Shown here in pieces: positions 54,427 through 61,840 of a DNA stretch of 61,840 nt. The stretch is from NCBI GenBank assembly GCA_947258545.1, contig CAMYJI010000034.1:1-61840 (forward strand), in the 5' to 3' direction. A program made the position numbers and the translations under genes. Each line of letters starts with the position of its first letter. Position 1 is the first letter of the stretch. The stretch comes from an uncultured Ectothiorhodospiraceae bacterium. Its GTDB lineage: Bacteria; Pseudomonadota; Gammaproteobacteria; UBA9214. A model generated the notes under the pieces. That model worked only from the letters and a program-made list of their open reading frames with translations, was not told where the DNA came from and did no database searches.

Positions 54427-57192
54427 CTAGAGTGACTGAATCCGTTGTTGTTGTTCTTCGAGATTGCTGATGGCATTTTCCAGCTCGTTCGCACGTAGCC
54501 TTTCCTTCTCAACCACCGCGACTGGGGCCTTGTCGACGAAGCTGGCATTGTTGAGTTTCTTTTCGCAGCGTTCCAGTTCACTGGCCTTCTTTTCGAGTTC
54601 CTTGCCCAGGCGGATGATCTCGGCGTCCTTGTCGATCAGTCCGGACAGCGGGATCAGTAATTTCATATTGCCCACCAGTGCGGTGGCCGATTCCGGGGCG
54701 ACATCGTTTGTTTCCAGCCAGTCCACCGACTCGACACGACCGACGCTCACCAGGTAGTGCCGGTTATCGGCCAGGCGCGCCTGGTCAACATCCGAGCCAT
54801 TTTGCAGCAGTACCGGCAGCGGTTTGCGCGGGTCGATGTTCATGCCGCTACGTATCTTGCGTACGCCGATGATGAAGTCCTTGACCCATTCGATTTCATC
54901 AATGGCAGTCTGGTCAATATGCGTGACATCCGCTGCTGGATAGGGCTGGCGCATAATGGTACTGCCCTCAACACCAGCCAATGGCGCCATGCGTTGCCAG
55001 ATCTCTTCGGTAATGAACGGAATGACCGGATGGGCGAGGCGCAGCAGGCCCTCTATGACCCCGACCAGCGTCTTCCGGGTACCCCGTATTGCTGCTGCGG
55101 AGGTGTCCGCATCCATCAACACCGACTTTGAAAGTTCCAGGTACCAGTCGCAGTATTCGTCCCAGGTAAATGAATAAATGGCCTGTGCCGCGAGGTCGAA
55201 GCGGTAGGTATTGATGGATTCCACAACTTCCTGCGTGGTCTTCTGGAACAGGGAGGTGATCCAGCGGTCCGCCGCGTTCAGTTCGATTTCCCCGCCGTGC
55301 TGGCCGCAGTCCTTGTTCTCGGTGTTCATCAATACATAACGCGCTGCGTTCCACAGCTTGTTGCAGTAGTTGCGGTAGCCCTCGATACGGCCCAGGTCGA
55401 AATTGATATCACGCCCCGTGGAGGCCAGCGCGGCAAAGGTAAAGCGCAAGGCATCGGTCCCGAAGGCGGGGATGCCGTCCGGGAAGTCCTTGCGCGTAAG
55501 TTTTTCGATCCTGTCGGCCATTTTCGGCTGCATCAGGCCGGCCCGGCGCTTTGCGACCAGCGATTCCAGATCGATGCCGTCGATCAGGTCGATCGGGTCC
55601 AGCACATTGCCCTTGGACTTCGACATCTTATTACCATGGGCATCACGCACCAGCCCATGGATGTAGACCTCGCGGAAGGGTACATCACCCATGAACCGGA
55701 GGCCCATCATGATCATGCGCGCTACCCAGAAAAAGATAATGTCGAATCCGGTGACCAGGACACTGGTCGGATAGAATGTCCTGACCGCCCCGGCCTTTTC
55801 CGGCCATCCCAGGGTGCTGAACGGCCACAGGGCGGAGGAGAACCAGGTGTCGAGTACGTCTTCATCCTGGCGGAGCGCGACATCGGGAGCCAGCCCGTGT
55901 CGTTCCCGCGCCTCGCTCTCGCTGCGCCCTACATAGATATTGCCGTCCGCGTCGTACCAGGCGGGGATCCGGTGCCCCCACCAGATCTGTCGTGAAATAC
56001 ACCAGTCCTGAATATTGCGCATCCAATCGAAATAGGTGTTCTTCCAGTTATCCGGTATGAAGCGGATGCTGCCGTCCTCGACGGCCTTGATGGCGGGCTC
56101 AGCCAATGGGCCGATCTTCACGAACCACTGGTCGGTCAGGTAGGGTTCCACCACCGCGCCGGAGCGGTCGCCGCGCGGGACCATCAGCCTGTGGTCCTCG
56201 ATCTTCTCCAGTAGCCCCTGGTCCTCGAGATCGGCTACGATCTGCTTGCGCGCCTCGTAACGGTCCATGCCCCGGTATTTCTCGGGTGCGTTCTCGTTGA
56301 TGCAGGCATCGACAGTGAACACGTTGGTCATCGGCAGGTCATGGCGCCTGCCGATCTCGTAGTCGTTGAAGTCATGCGCCGGTGTGATCTTCACGCAGCC
56401 GGTGCCGAATTCCGGGTCGACATAATCATCCGCGATGATGGGGATCTCGCGACCGGTAAGCGGTAGCCGGACCGTCCTGCCTACGAGGTTCCTGTAACGC
56501 TCGTCCTCGGGGTGCACGGCCACGGCCGTATCACCGAGCATGGTCTCCGGGCGTGTGGTGGCCACGATCAGGTGACCGGAGCCGTCGGCCAGCGGGTAGC
56601 GCATGTGCCAGAAATGTCCCGCCTCTTCCTCGGAGATCACCTCCAGGTCGGACACCGCGGTATGCAGTACAGGATCCCAGTTCACCAGCCGCTTGCCACG
56701 GTAGATCAGCCCGTCATCATAGAGGCGCACGAAGGTTTCCCGGACGGCCTGGGACAGGCCCTGGTCCATGGTGAAACGTTCGCGACTCCAGTCCACCGAG
56801 CAGCCCATGCGTCTAAGCTGCTTGGTGATGGTGCCTCCGGACTCGTGTTTCCATTTCCAGATGCGCTCGATGAAGGCCTCGCGTCCGAGGTCATGACGGG
56901 TCTTGTTGTCGCTGTTGAGCTGCCGTTCCACGACCATCTGGGTCGCAATGCCCGCATGGTCGGTGCCCGGCTGCCACAGGGTGTTGTCACCACGCATGCG
57001 GTGGTAGCGGGTAAGGGCGTCCATCAGGGTGTCCTGGAAGGCGTGCCCCATGTGCAGGCTTCCGGTCACGTTGGGCGGGGGAATCATGATGCAGTAGGGT
57101 TCGCCCTCCCCGGAAGGTGAAAAATGGCCTTCCCGCTCCCAGGTCTCGTACCAGCGCTGCTCGATGGCATGCGGATTGTAGGTCTTGTCCAT
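54427..57192 (-). CDS. valS: valyl-tRNA synthetase
   Basis: A class I synthetase charging tRNA-Val. The 921 residues begin [19 protein letters not shown]. The HIGH-type motif is [19 protein letters not shown] at about 38-56. The CP1 editing domain (about 190-340) carries [17 protein letters not shown], and the KMSKS motif is [14 protein letters not shown]. The C-terminal coiled-coil arm is rich in Glu/Lys ([20 protein letters not shown]). Followed upstream by holC and pepA in the same direction, the usual pepA-holC-valS order. Confidence 0.97.
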   Translation of the reverse strand: MDKTYNPHAIEQRWYETWEREGHFSPSGEGEPYCIMIPPPNVTGSLHMGHAFQDTLMDALTRYHRMRGDNTLWQPGTDHAGIATQMVVERQLNSDNKTRHDLGREAFIERIWKWKHESGGTITKQLRRMGCSVDWSRERFTMDQGLSQAVRETFVRLYDDGLIYRGKRLVNWDPVLHTAVSDLEVISEEEAGHFWHMRYPLADGSGHLIVATTRPETMLGDTAVAVHPEDERYRNLVGRTVRLPLTGREIPIIADDYVDPEFGTGCVKITPAHDFNDYEIGRRHDLPMTNVFTVDACINENAPEKYRGMDRYEARKQIVADLEDQGLLEKIEDHRLMVPRGDRSGAVVEPYLTDQWFVKIGPLAEPAIKAVEDGSIRFIPDNWKNTYFDWMRNIQDWCISRQIWWGHRIPAWYDADGNIYVGRSESEARERHGLAPDVALRQDEDVLDTWFSSALWPFSTLGWPEKAGAVRTFYPTSVLVTGFDIIFFWVARMIMMGLRFMGDVPFREVYIHGLVRDAHGNKMSKSKGNVLDPIDLIDGIDLESLVAKRRAGLMQPKMADRIEKLTRKDFPDGIPAFGTDALRFTFAALASTGRDINFDLGRIEGYRNYCNKLWNAARYVLMNTENKDCGQHGGEIELNAADRWITSLFQKTTQEVVESINTYRFDLAAQAIYSFTWDEYCDWYLELSKSVLMDADTSAAAIRGTRKTLVGVIEGLLRLAHPVIPFITEEIWQRMAPLAGVEGSTIMRQPYPAADVTHIDQTAIDEIEWVKDFIIGVRKIRSGMNIDPRKPLPVLLQNGSDVDQARLADNRHYLVSVGRVESVDWLETNDVAPESATALVGNMKLLIPLSGLIDKDAEIIRLGKELEKKASELERCEKKLNNASFVDKAPVAVVEKERLRANELENAISNLEEQQQRIQSL

Positions 57193-57281
57193 ATGTGGTT
57201 CTGGTTGCGTGAGAAACTTGCCCGACTCGCGGCCAGGGCAGGGATTATAACGTGGCTGGCCGGGATATTCGGTAGCAGCTG

Positions 57282-57653
57282 TCAGTTTTCGCAGGTGTCT
57301 TTTGCCTGCAGGACGTGGGGAAGTATGTCGGGGATTGCATACTCCAGCTGTTTGCTGATCGCCAGGTAGATATTGTCACCACTGACATTCAGGGCCTGGG
57401 TAATGGCTTCCTCGATCGCGGGTCTGATCACGGTTTCGACGTCCTGACGGGTATTGACAGTCATCCTGGCGGCAATCTCGTCGAGCTTCTGGCGGACCGC
57501 CTCCGAGTCGAGCAGCGCCGTCGCCAATTCAGGTGTCGATGTGGCCAGAAAGTTGTCAAGCGTTCCCTGGATCATGCCGCTGTTATCGGAGCTGACGCTG
57601 TTGGTCAGGACCGGTATGCCGTCTTCGTCTAGTTGCAGCATGTCATTTTTCAT
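57282..57653 (-). CDS. uncharacterised protein between holC and valS
   Basis: A 123-residue soluble, acidic protein starting [21 protein letters not shown] do not recognise a family. The first 40 residues look disordered, and the rest is mostly helical ([40 protein letters not shown]). Small unnamed ORFs occupy this spot between holC and valS in other gammaproteobacteria. The frame is open further upstream (to 58046), but that part is only the shadow of holC. The start at 57653 lies 19 bp after the holC stop and lacks a strong ribosome-binding site. Confidence 0.65.
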   Translation of the reverse strand: MKNDMLQLDEDGIPVLTNSVSSDNSGMIQGTLDNFLATSTPELATALLDSEAVRQKLDEIAARMTVNTRQDVETVIRPAIEEAITQALNVSGDNIYLAISKQLEYAIPDILPHVLQAKDTCEN

Positions 57654-57672
57654 AGTGGGATAACCGGGTATC

Positions 57673-58104
57673 TCAAGTCTGGATGGTATGAGTTTTGAGT
57701 GTATAGCCACGGTCCTTGTAGAAGCGAAAACGCTCCCGCGCAGCGGTGCGCTGTGCAGCGTCGCCGTCCACGAGCTCGGCCATGCGGTTGAAGCGGCTGA
57801 AGAAGGGCGGCACTTCCTGTGACAGATTGACCAGTACATCGTTACATTCCTGCGGCTCGGTCGCGTGACCCAGCAGGATGGGTGGTTTGTCTGACGCAGC
57901 CTGGTCATAGATGGCATGCGGCAGGAAACTCCCGTCGCGGAATGACCAGAGCAGGTCATCGAGCTGGCTGAGTTGCGCCGCCGATTCAGTGTTGATGTAG
58001 ACCTGGTGCCCATGCTCAAAGGCCTTCTCCACCAGTCGGCAGGCAAACCGGGGGCGTACAGTCGTGCTGCTGCCCTCGAGGATATAAAAATCGACGCGTG
58101 TCAT
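57673..58104 (-). CDS. holC: DNA polymerase III chi subunit
   Basis: A clamp-loader accessory subunit that links the replisome to SSB. The 143 residues match HolC: start MTRVDFYILEGSST, ACRLVEKAFEHGHQVYI, DDLLWSFRDGSFLPHAI and PPFFSRFNRMAELVDGD, ending with RERFRFYKDRGYTLKTH. Between pepA and the unnamed gene, all on the minus strand. Confidence 0.94.
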   Translation of the reverse strand: MTRVDFYILEGSSTTVRPRFACRLVEKAFEHGHQVYINTESAAQLSQLDDLLWSFRDGSFLPHAIYDQAASDKPPILLGHATEPQECNDVLVNLSQEVPPFFSRFNRMAELVDGDAAQRTAARERFRFYKDRGYTLKTHTIQT

Positions 58105-58114
58105 AGGCGTTGTG

Positions 58115-59611
58115 TCAGCGGTCGTTACCGCAACGATCCAGCAGAAATTGTGTCAGCAGTGCAACCGGTCGGCCGGTTGCGCCTTTTTCCTTGCCCTGCT
58201 TCCAGGCAACACCGGCAATATCCAGGTGCGCCCAGTGGTAATCCCCGGCAAAACGTGACAGGAAACAGGCCGCGGTAATGGTGCCTGCCTCACGCCCGCC
58301 GATATTGGCCATATCGGCGAAATTACTGTCCAGCTGCTGCTGATACTCCCCCCAAAGGGGCATATGCCAGGCACGGTCGGCGGCCGTCGTGCCGGCACTC
58401 AGCAAGGCTTCAGCCAGCTTATCGTCATTACTCAGCAGGCCGGCGGCATGACTGCCCAGGGCGATAACACAGGCGCCGGTCAGGGTGGCAATATCCACTA
58501 CCACCGCGGGATCGAACTTTTCACTGTAACTCAGGGCGTCGCACAGGATCAGGCGGCCCTCGGCGTCGGTATTCAGTACCTCGATGGTCTGCCCGGACAG
58601 GCTGGTGACGATATCGCCCGGTTTACTGGCATTGCCGCTCGGCAGGTTCTCGGTTGCCGGGATGACGCCCACTACGTTGAGTGGCAGTTTCATTTCCGCG
58701 CACGCCTTCAGGGTGCCCAGGACACTGGCCGCACCGCACATGTCGTACTTCATTTCGTCCATGGCGGGGGAGGGCTTGATGGAAATACCGCCGGAATCAA
58801 AGGTGACGCCCTTGCCGACCAGCACTACGGGCTTCGTGTCCTTGCTGTCGCCACGATATTCCAGGGTAATCAGCCTGGCCGGTTCCTCGCTGCCGCGTGC
58901 GACCGAGAGCAGGGCGCCCATGCCCAGTTTTTCCATGGCGGCCTCGTCAAGCACGCTGACCTCGATCTGCTTGTACCCTGCACCGAGAGTGCGCGCCTGC
59001 TCTGCCAGATATGTCGGGGTGCAGATATTCCCCGGTAGGTCGCCGAGCGTGCGCGCCAGCTGGATGCCGGCGGCAATGGCCTGGCCATCGTTCAGCGCCT
59101 TGTGCGCGATTTCGGTATCGCTGCTGTCGACATTGACCGCAACCCGGCGCAGTGGTCGGCTGGTCTTGTCCTTAATGCTCTTCAATTCATCCGGTTTATA
59201 CAAGGCCGCAATGCTGACCTCCACCAGTTGCCGGACTTTCCAGTAGGTATCGCGCCCCTTGATCTCGAGCCCGGGCAGGTAACTCAGGGCGTCGCTGGCG
59301 CCTGAGCGGTTTATGGCGTCGGCGGCGCTGGCCAGCGCGTCACGGTAACGTTTGTCGCTGAATTCATTTTTCTTTCCGCAGCCGACCAGCAGTACGCGTT
59401 CGCAGTCGGCCCCGCGCGGGTGGTGCAGGAGTACTGTCTGTCCGCACTTGCCGTCCATATCGCCAGCTTTCAGCAGACTGGTCAGCAGGCCGCGTGTCGT
59501 CTTGTCGAACTGGCTGGCGGCTTCCGACAGCTTGCGCCGTTCATAGATGCCCAGGACAACACATCCGGCCTTGACTGCAGCTGGCTTTTCGCTCTTGATG
59601 GTGAATTTCAT
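58115..59611 (-). CDS. pepA: leucyl aminopeptidase
   Basis: A cytosolic, hexameric, two-metal M17 aminopeptidase; in E. coli it also binds DNA in Xer recombination. The 498 residues have the family signature NTDAEGRL followed by LCDALSYSEKFDP. Metal ligands are in VLVGKGVTFDSGGISIKPS and MKYDMCGAASVLGTL. AGGAG precedes the ATG at 59611. First gene of the pepA-holC-(unnamed)-valS operon, divergent from lptF with a 141-bp gap. Confidence 0.97.
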   Translation of the reverse strand: MKFTIKSEKPAAVKAGCVVLGIYERRKLSEAASQFDKTTRGLLTSLLKAGDMDGKCGQTVLLHHPRGADCERVLLVGCGKKNEFSDKRYRDALASAADAINRSGASDALSYLPGLEIKGRDTYWKVRQLVEVSIAALYKPDELKSIKDKTSRPLRRVAVNVDSSDTEIAHKALNDGQAIAAGIQLARTLGDLPGNICTPTYLAEQARTLGAGYKQIEVSVLDEAAMEKLGMGALLSVARGSEEPARLITLEYRGDSKDTKPVVLVGKGVTFDSGGISIKPSPAMDEMKYDMCGAASVLGTLKACAEMKLPLNVVGVIPATENLPSGNASKPGDIVTSLSGQTIEVLNTDAEGRLILCDALSYSEKFDPAVVVDIATLTGACVIALGSHAAGLLSNDDKLAEALLSAGTTAADRAWHMPLWGEYQQQLDSNFADMANIGGREAGTITAACFLSRFAGDYHWAHLDIAGVAWKQGKEKGATGRPVALLTQFLLDRCGNDR

Positions 59612-59752
59612 GCGGTGCTCCTGTTTGTCTGATTGTGATGATTGCAGATCGTGATCCCTGGGTATACGGTAACCGCATTCAAATGGTTGTCACAGCAGCG
59701 GAGAGTGTACTGGATGCCGGCTTGATTTTCATGCCGCAGGCCGGGTTAGCCC

Positions 59753-60850
59753 ATGTTAAGAATCCTCGATAGATACCTGCTTTGGGAAGTGTTGCGCGGC
59801 TGGCTGGCCATTACCCTGATCCTGTGGTTGATCCTGGCCAGTAACCGCTTGGTGCGATACCTGGCACAGGCCGCAGCCGGGGAGCTGCCAGGTGATGTGG
59901 TTTTTGTCCTGCTCGGTGTCAAAACGGCTTGGTTCCTGGTCTATGTCATGCCGTTTTCCCTTGCGCTGGGCGTAGTGATGGCACTGGGCAGGATGTACCG
60001 GGACAATGAAATGACCGTGTTATCCGCCTGTGCCGTCGGGCCATGGCGTATCTATAAACCCCTGCTGAGTATGGGTGTAGTCATCGCCCTGCTGCTGGTA
60101 TGGGTGGCGCTGTATATCAGCCCCGCTATCGCGGCCTACGGTGCCCAGCTCGAGAAACTGGCACTGGAGGAGGCGGATGTGTCCGTGCTGGGAGCCGGGC
60201 GTTTCAACGAGATACGTGGCGGCGAACTGACCTTCTATGCCGAGCACCTGTCTGATGACAAGAAAAACATGCAAAACCTGTTTGTCTATGTCCGGGAGGA
60301 TAGCAAGAAAGGCACGCCGCCACAGGTCATGGTGGCCGAAAGTGCCTACCGGATGATGAATGAAACCGGAGACGAATACATTGTATTCGTCGACGGACAC
60401 CGCTACGAGGGCCGGCCGGGGGAAGCCGAGTACCGGATTATGCAATTCGATCGGCAGGGTGTGCGAATCGAGCTGCCCGGCAAGACGGAACCGGTGCCAA
60501 ACCTGGACGCGGTGCCTACGGCTCAACTGCTGCACTCAAATGACCGCAGGGATATTGTCGAATTGCAGTGGCGACTGTCAGTACCGGTATCGGTGCTGGT
60601 GCTGGTGCTGTTGTCCGTGCCATTGAGCCGGATATCACCGCGCAAGGGGCGGTTCGGCGGACTGGCCATGGCATTTTTGGTGTTTATCATTTACTACAAC
60701 CTGCTGGGAACGGCCAAGGTGTGGGTCGAGCAGGGTGTCATCCCCACCTCGATAGGGCTCTGGTGGGTGCACCTGCTGCCGGTATTGCTGGCATTTGTCC
60801 TGTTGTCGAACACCAACAAGCTCGCCTGCCGGGTGCGGCGCCGGGCATGA
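59753..60850 (+). CDS. lptF: LPS export permease LptF
   Basis: An inner-membrane permease of the LptB2FG transporter that extracts lipopolysaccharide for export. The 365 residues start LRILDRYLLWEVLRGWLAI, with three N-terminal spans, a periplasmic beta-jellyroll domain (about 130-265) and three C-terminal spans (SVLVLVLLSVPLSRISPRKG, MAFLVFIIYYNLLGT). Its stop overlaps the lptG start (ATGA). Confidence 0.95.
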   Translation: MLRILDRYLLWEVLRGWLAITLILWLILASNRLVRYLAQAAAGELPGDVVFVLLGVKTAWFLVYVMPFSLALGVVMALGRMYRDNEMTVLSACAVGPWRIYKPLLSMGVVIALLLVWVALYISPAIAAYGAQLEKLALEEADVSVLGAGRFNEIRGGELTFYAEHLSDDKKNMQNLFVYVREDSKKGTPPQVMVAESAYRMMNETGDEYIVFVDGHRYEGRPGEAEYRIMQFDRQGVRIELPGKTEPVPNLDAVPTAQLLHSNDRRDIVELQWRLSVPVSVLVLVLLSVPLSRISPRKGRFGGLAMAFLVFIIYYNLLGTAKVWVEQGVIPTSIGLWWVHLLPVLLAFVLLSNTNKLACRVRRRA

Positions 60851-61840
60851 AGATCCTTGACCGCTACATTGCCGGCATGGTGGCCACTGCAACAGGCCTG
60901 GCATTGCTGGTCATAGTCGGTCTCGACCTGTTTTTCTCAATCATCAACCAGATCGATGAGGTCGGCAAGGGCAACTACGGCGTCAGCAAGATGCTGCAGT
61001 ATGTTGCGCTCAGTCTGCCGCGCACGGTATATGAATTTTTCCCAACCGCCGCCCTGCTTGGCAGCCTGACCGGCATGGGCATGCTGGCGGCCAATAGCGA
61101 ACTGATCGCGATGCGGGCGGGCGGGATGTCAATCTGGCGTATCGTGCGTTCACTGCTGCAGGTTGGCCTGGTTATGATCGCGTTCATCGTAGCCCTGGGA
61201 GAAGGGGTTGCACCCGTGACCGACCAGCTTGGTCAGCGATTACGTGCCACCGCCCTGGAGGAGCGCATCAGTTTCATCGGCGGGCATGGTCTCTGGGTGC
61301 GCGACGCATCACGCTATATCTACGTCAACAGGATTATCGATGACAACCAGCTGGCAAACCTGTCCGTCTTTGAATTTGACGACCGGCGGGAGCTGACCGC
61401 TGCCACGCATGCTGGCAATGCCGGCTACCAGTCCGGTGAATGGACGCTGCACAATGTACACCAGACCCTGTTTGAAGCTGACCGCGTGGAGACCCGCCGG
61501 CAGGCCAAGATGACCTGGCCTTCGCTGTTGACGCCGGAGTTGATCGATATCGTGGTGCTGAAGCCGGAGCAAATGGCGGTCAGTGACATCCGCCAGTTCG
61601 TGGCCTACCTGGAGGACAACGGACTCGATTCGAATCGGTACCGTTATGCCTTCTGGGGGCGCTTTATCGCGCCGCTCTCGGCATTGGTAATGCTGTTTAT
61701 ATCCGTGCCCTTTGTGTTCGGCTCGTTGCGTTCGGTCGGCAGCGGGCAGCGCATCTTCATAGGAACCCTGGCCGGTTTCGGGTTCTACCTCGCCAGCCAG
61801 GTGGCTGGCCAGATGGGGCAGGTCTACGGGCTGAATCCGC
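60847..61840 (+). CDS. lptG: LPS export permease LptG, cut by the window edge
   Basis: The partner permease of LptF. Begins at ATG 60847 (MKILDRYIAGMVATATGLAL) overlapping the lptF stop and runs off the window at 61840 after 331 codons. E. coli LptG has 360 residues, so about 30 are missing. Visible: the N-terminal spans, the coupling-helix region LIAMRAGGMSIWRIVRSLLQ, the jellyroll (about 130-265) and the C-terminal RFIAPLSALVMLFISVPFVF. No defect is seen in the part present. Confidence 0.95.
   Translation, partial: MKILDRYIAGMVATATGLALLVIVGLDLFFSIINQIDEVGKGNYGVSKMLQYVALSLPRTVYEFFPTAALLGSLTGMGMLAANSELIAMRAGGMSIWRIVRSLLQVGLVMIAFIVALGEGVAPVTDQLGQRLRATALEERISFIGGHGLWVRDASRYIYVNRIIDDNQLANLSVFEFDDRRELTAATHAGNAGYQSGEWTLHNVHQTLFEADRVETRRQAKMTWPSLLTPELIDIVVLKPEQMAVSDIRQFVAYLEDNGLDSNRYRYAFWGRFIAPLSALVMLFISVPFVFGSLRSVGSGQRIFIGTLAGFGFYLASQVAGQMGQVYGLNP

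Noticed and set aside
61625..61645. TTCGAATC-type tRNA T-loop signal
   Set aside because: It lies inside the intact lptG reading frame with no cloverleaf around it; no tRNA gene was recognised anywhere in the window.
60847..61840. Truncated lptG pseudogene
   Set aside because: The frame simply reaches the end of the window without defects; truncation is due to the window edge.

Overview
The window is a chromosomal segment of a GC-rich gammaproteobacterium. The gene content and order support this: algU/rpoE-rseA-rseB-rseC-mucD, lepA-lepB-rnc-era-recO-pdxJ-acpS, ilvB-ilvN-ilvC ... pssA-leuA, and lptF-lptG divergent from pepA-holC-valS. The style resembles the purple-sulfur/sulfur-oxidiser side of the class, but I cannot fix genus or family from the sequence alone. 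I saw no rRNA, tRNA, CRISPR array or transposase gene.

Layout. 0-12.7 kb: dcd, DUF3108 protein-purN-purM (minus), DUF2066 protein-CDP-alcohol transferase-hda (plus), small membrane proteins, wrbA, an ArsC-like reductase, class I fumarase, a TlpA-like thioredoxin, acylphosphatase and nadB. 12.9-17.3 kb: the sigma-E envelope-stress operon, with a sigma-E-type promoter in front, ending in a DegP/MucD protease and a small glutaredoxin-like protein. 17.5-25.6 kb: the lepA-to-acpS block, an orphan Hpt protein and cysM; lepA is broken by an internal deletion. 25.6-31.7 kb: a YdbH-like intermembrane protein with a lipoprotein-YdbL partner, a 3'-5' exonuclease, rlmD and a lytic transglycosylase. 31.6-34.6 kb: proS, two DUF4124-type proteins and a MIF-like tautomerase. 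34.8-44.8 kb: branched-chain amino-acid genes, a Psd-like protein lacking its catalytic residues, pssA, leuA with a possible leucine-rich leader, a family 4 uracil-DNA glycosylase, rimI, a frameshifted prfC and a YcgN-like protein. 44.9-46.1 kb: a UMF1-type MFS transporter. 54-61.8 kb: DUF2970, valS, holC, pepA, lptF and the start of lptG.

The most interesting part is 46.2-53.7 kb, visibly AT-richer than its surroundings. It carries a complete diffusible-signal-factor (DSF) quorum-sensing set: an RpfF-type crotonase synthase, an RpfC-type membrane hybrid sensor kinase with an extra degenerate receiver-like domain, and an RpfG-type receiver/HD-GYP c-di-GMP phosphodiesterase. Between the RpfC and RpfG genes lie a dedicated acyl carrier protein, a ketosynthase that closely resembles rhizobial NodE, and a divergent cyclopropane-fatty-acid-synthase-like methyltransferase. 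The inferred system builds a special acyl chain on its own NodF/NodE-like pair, has RpfF convert it to a cis-2-unsaturated signal, perhaps tailors it by methyl transfer or cyclopropanation, and reads it through RpfC/RpfG. I am not aware of a described DSF locus with this composition.

Intergenic DNA is rich in short palindromic repeats of at least six families: five loci of a CACCGCAAAGACGCAAAGG family, a nested GTCATTGCGAG element, GTAGGAGCGCCTTGCAGGCGC REP-like units, two kinds of short palindrome, and a 126-130 bp TAGCCCGCAT...ATGCGGGCTA element found twice, each time supplying the stop codon of the upstream gene.
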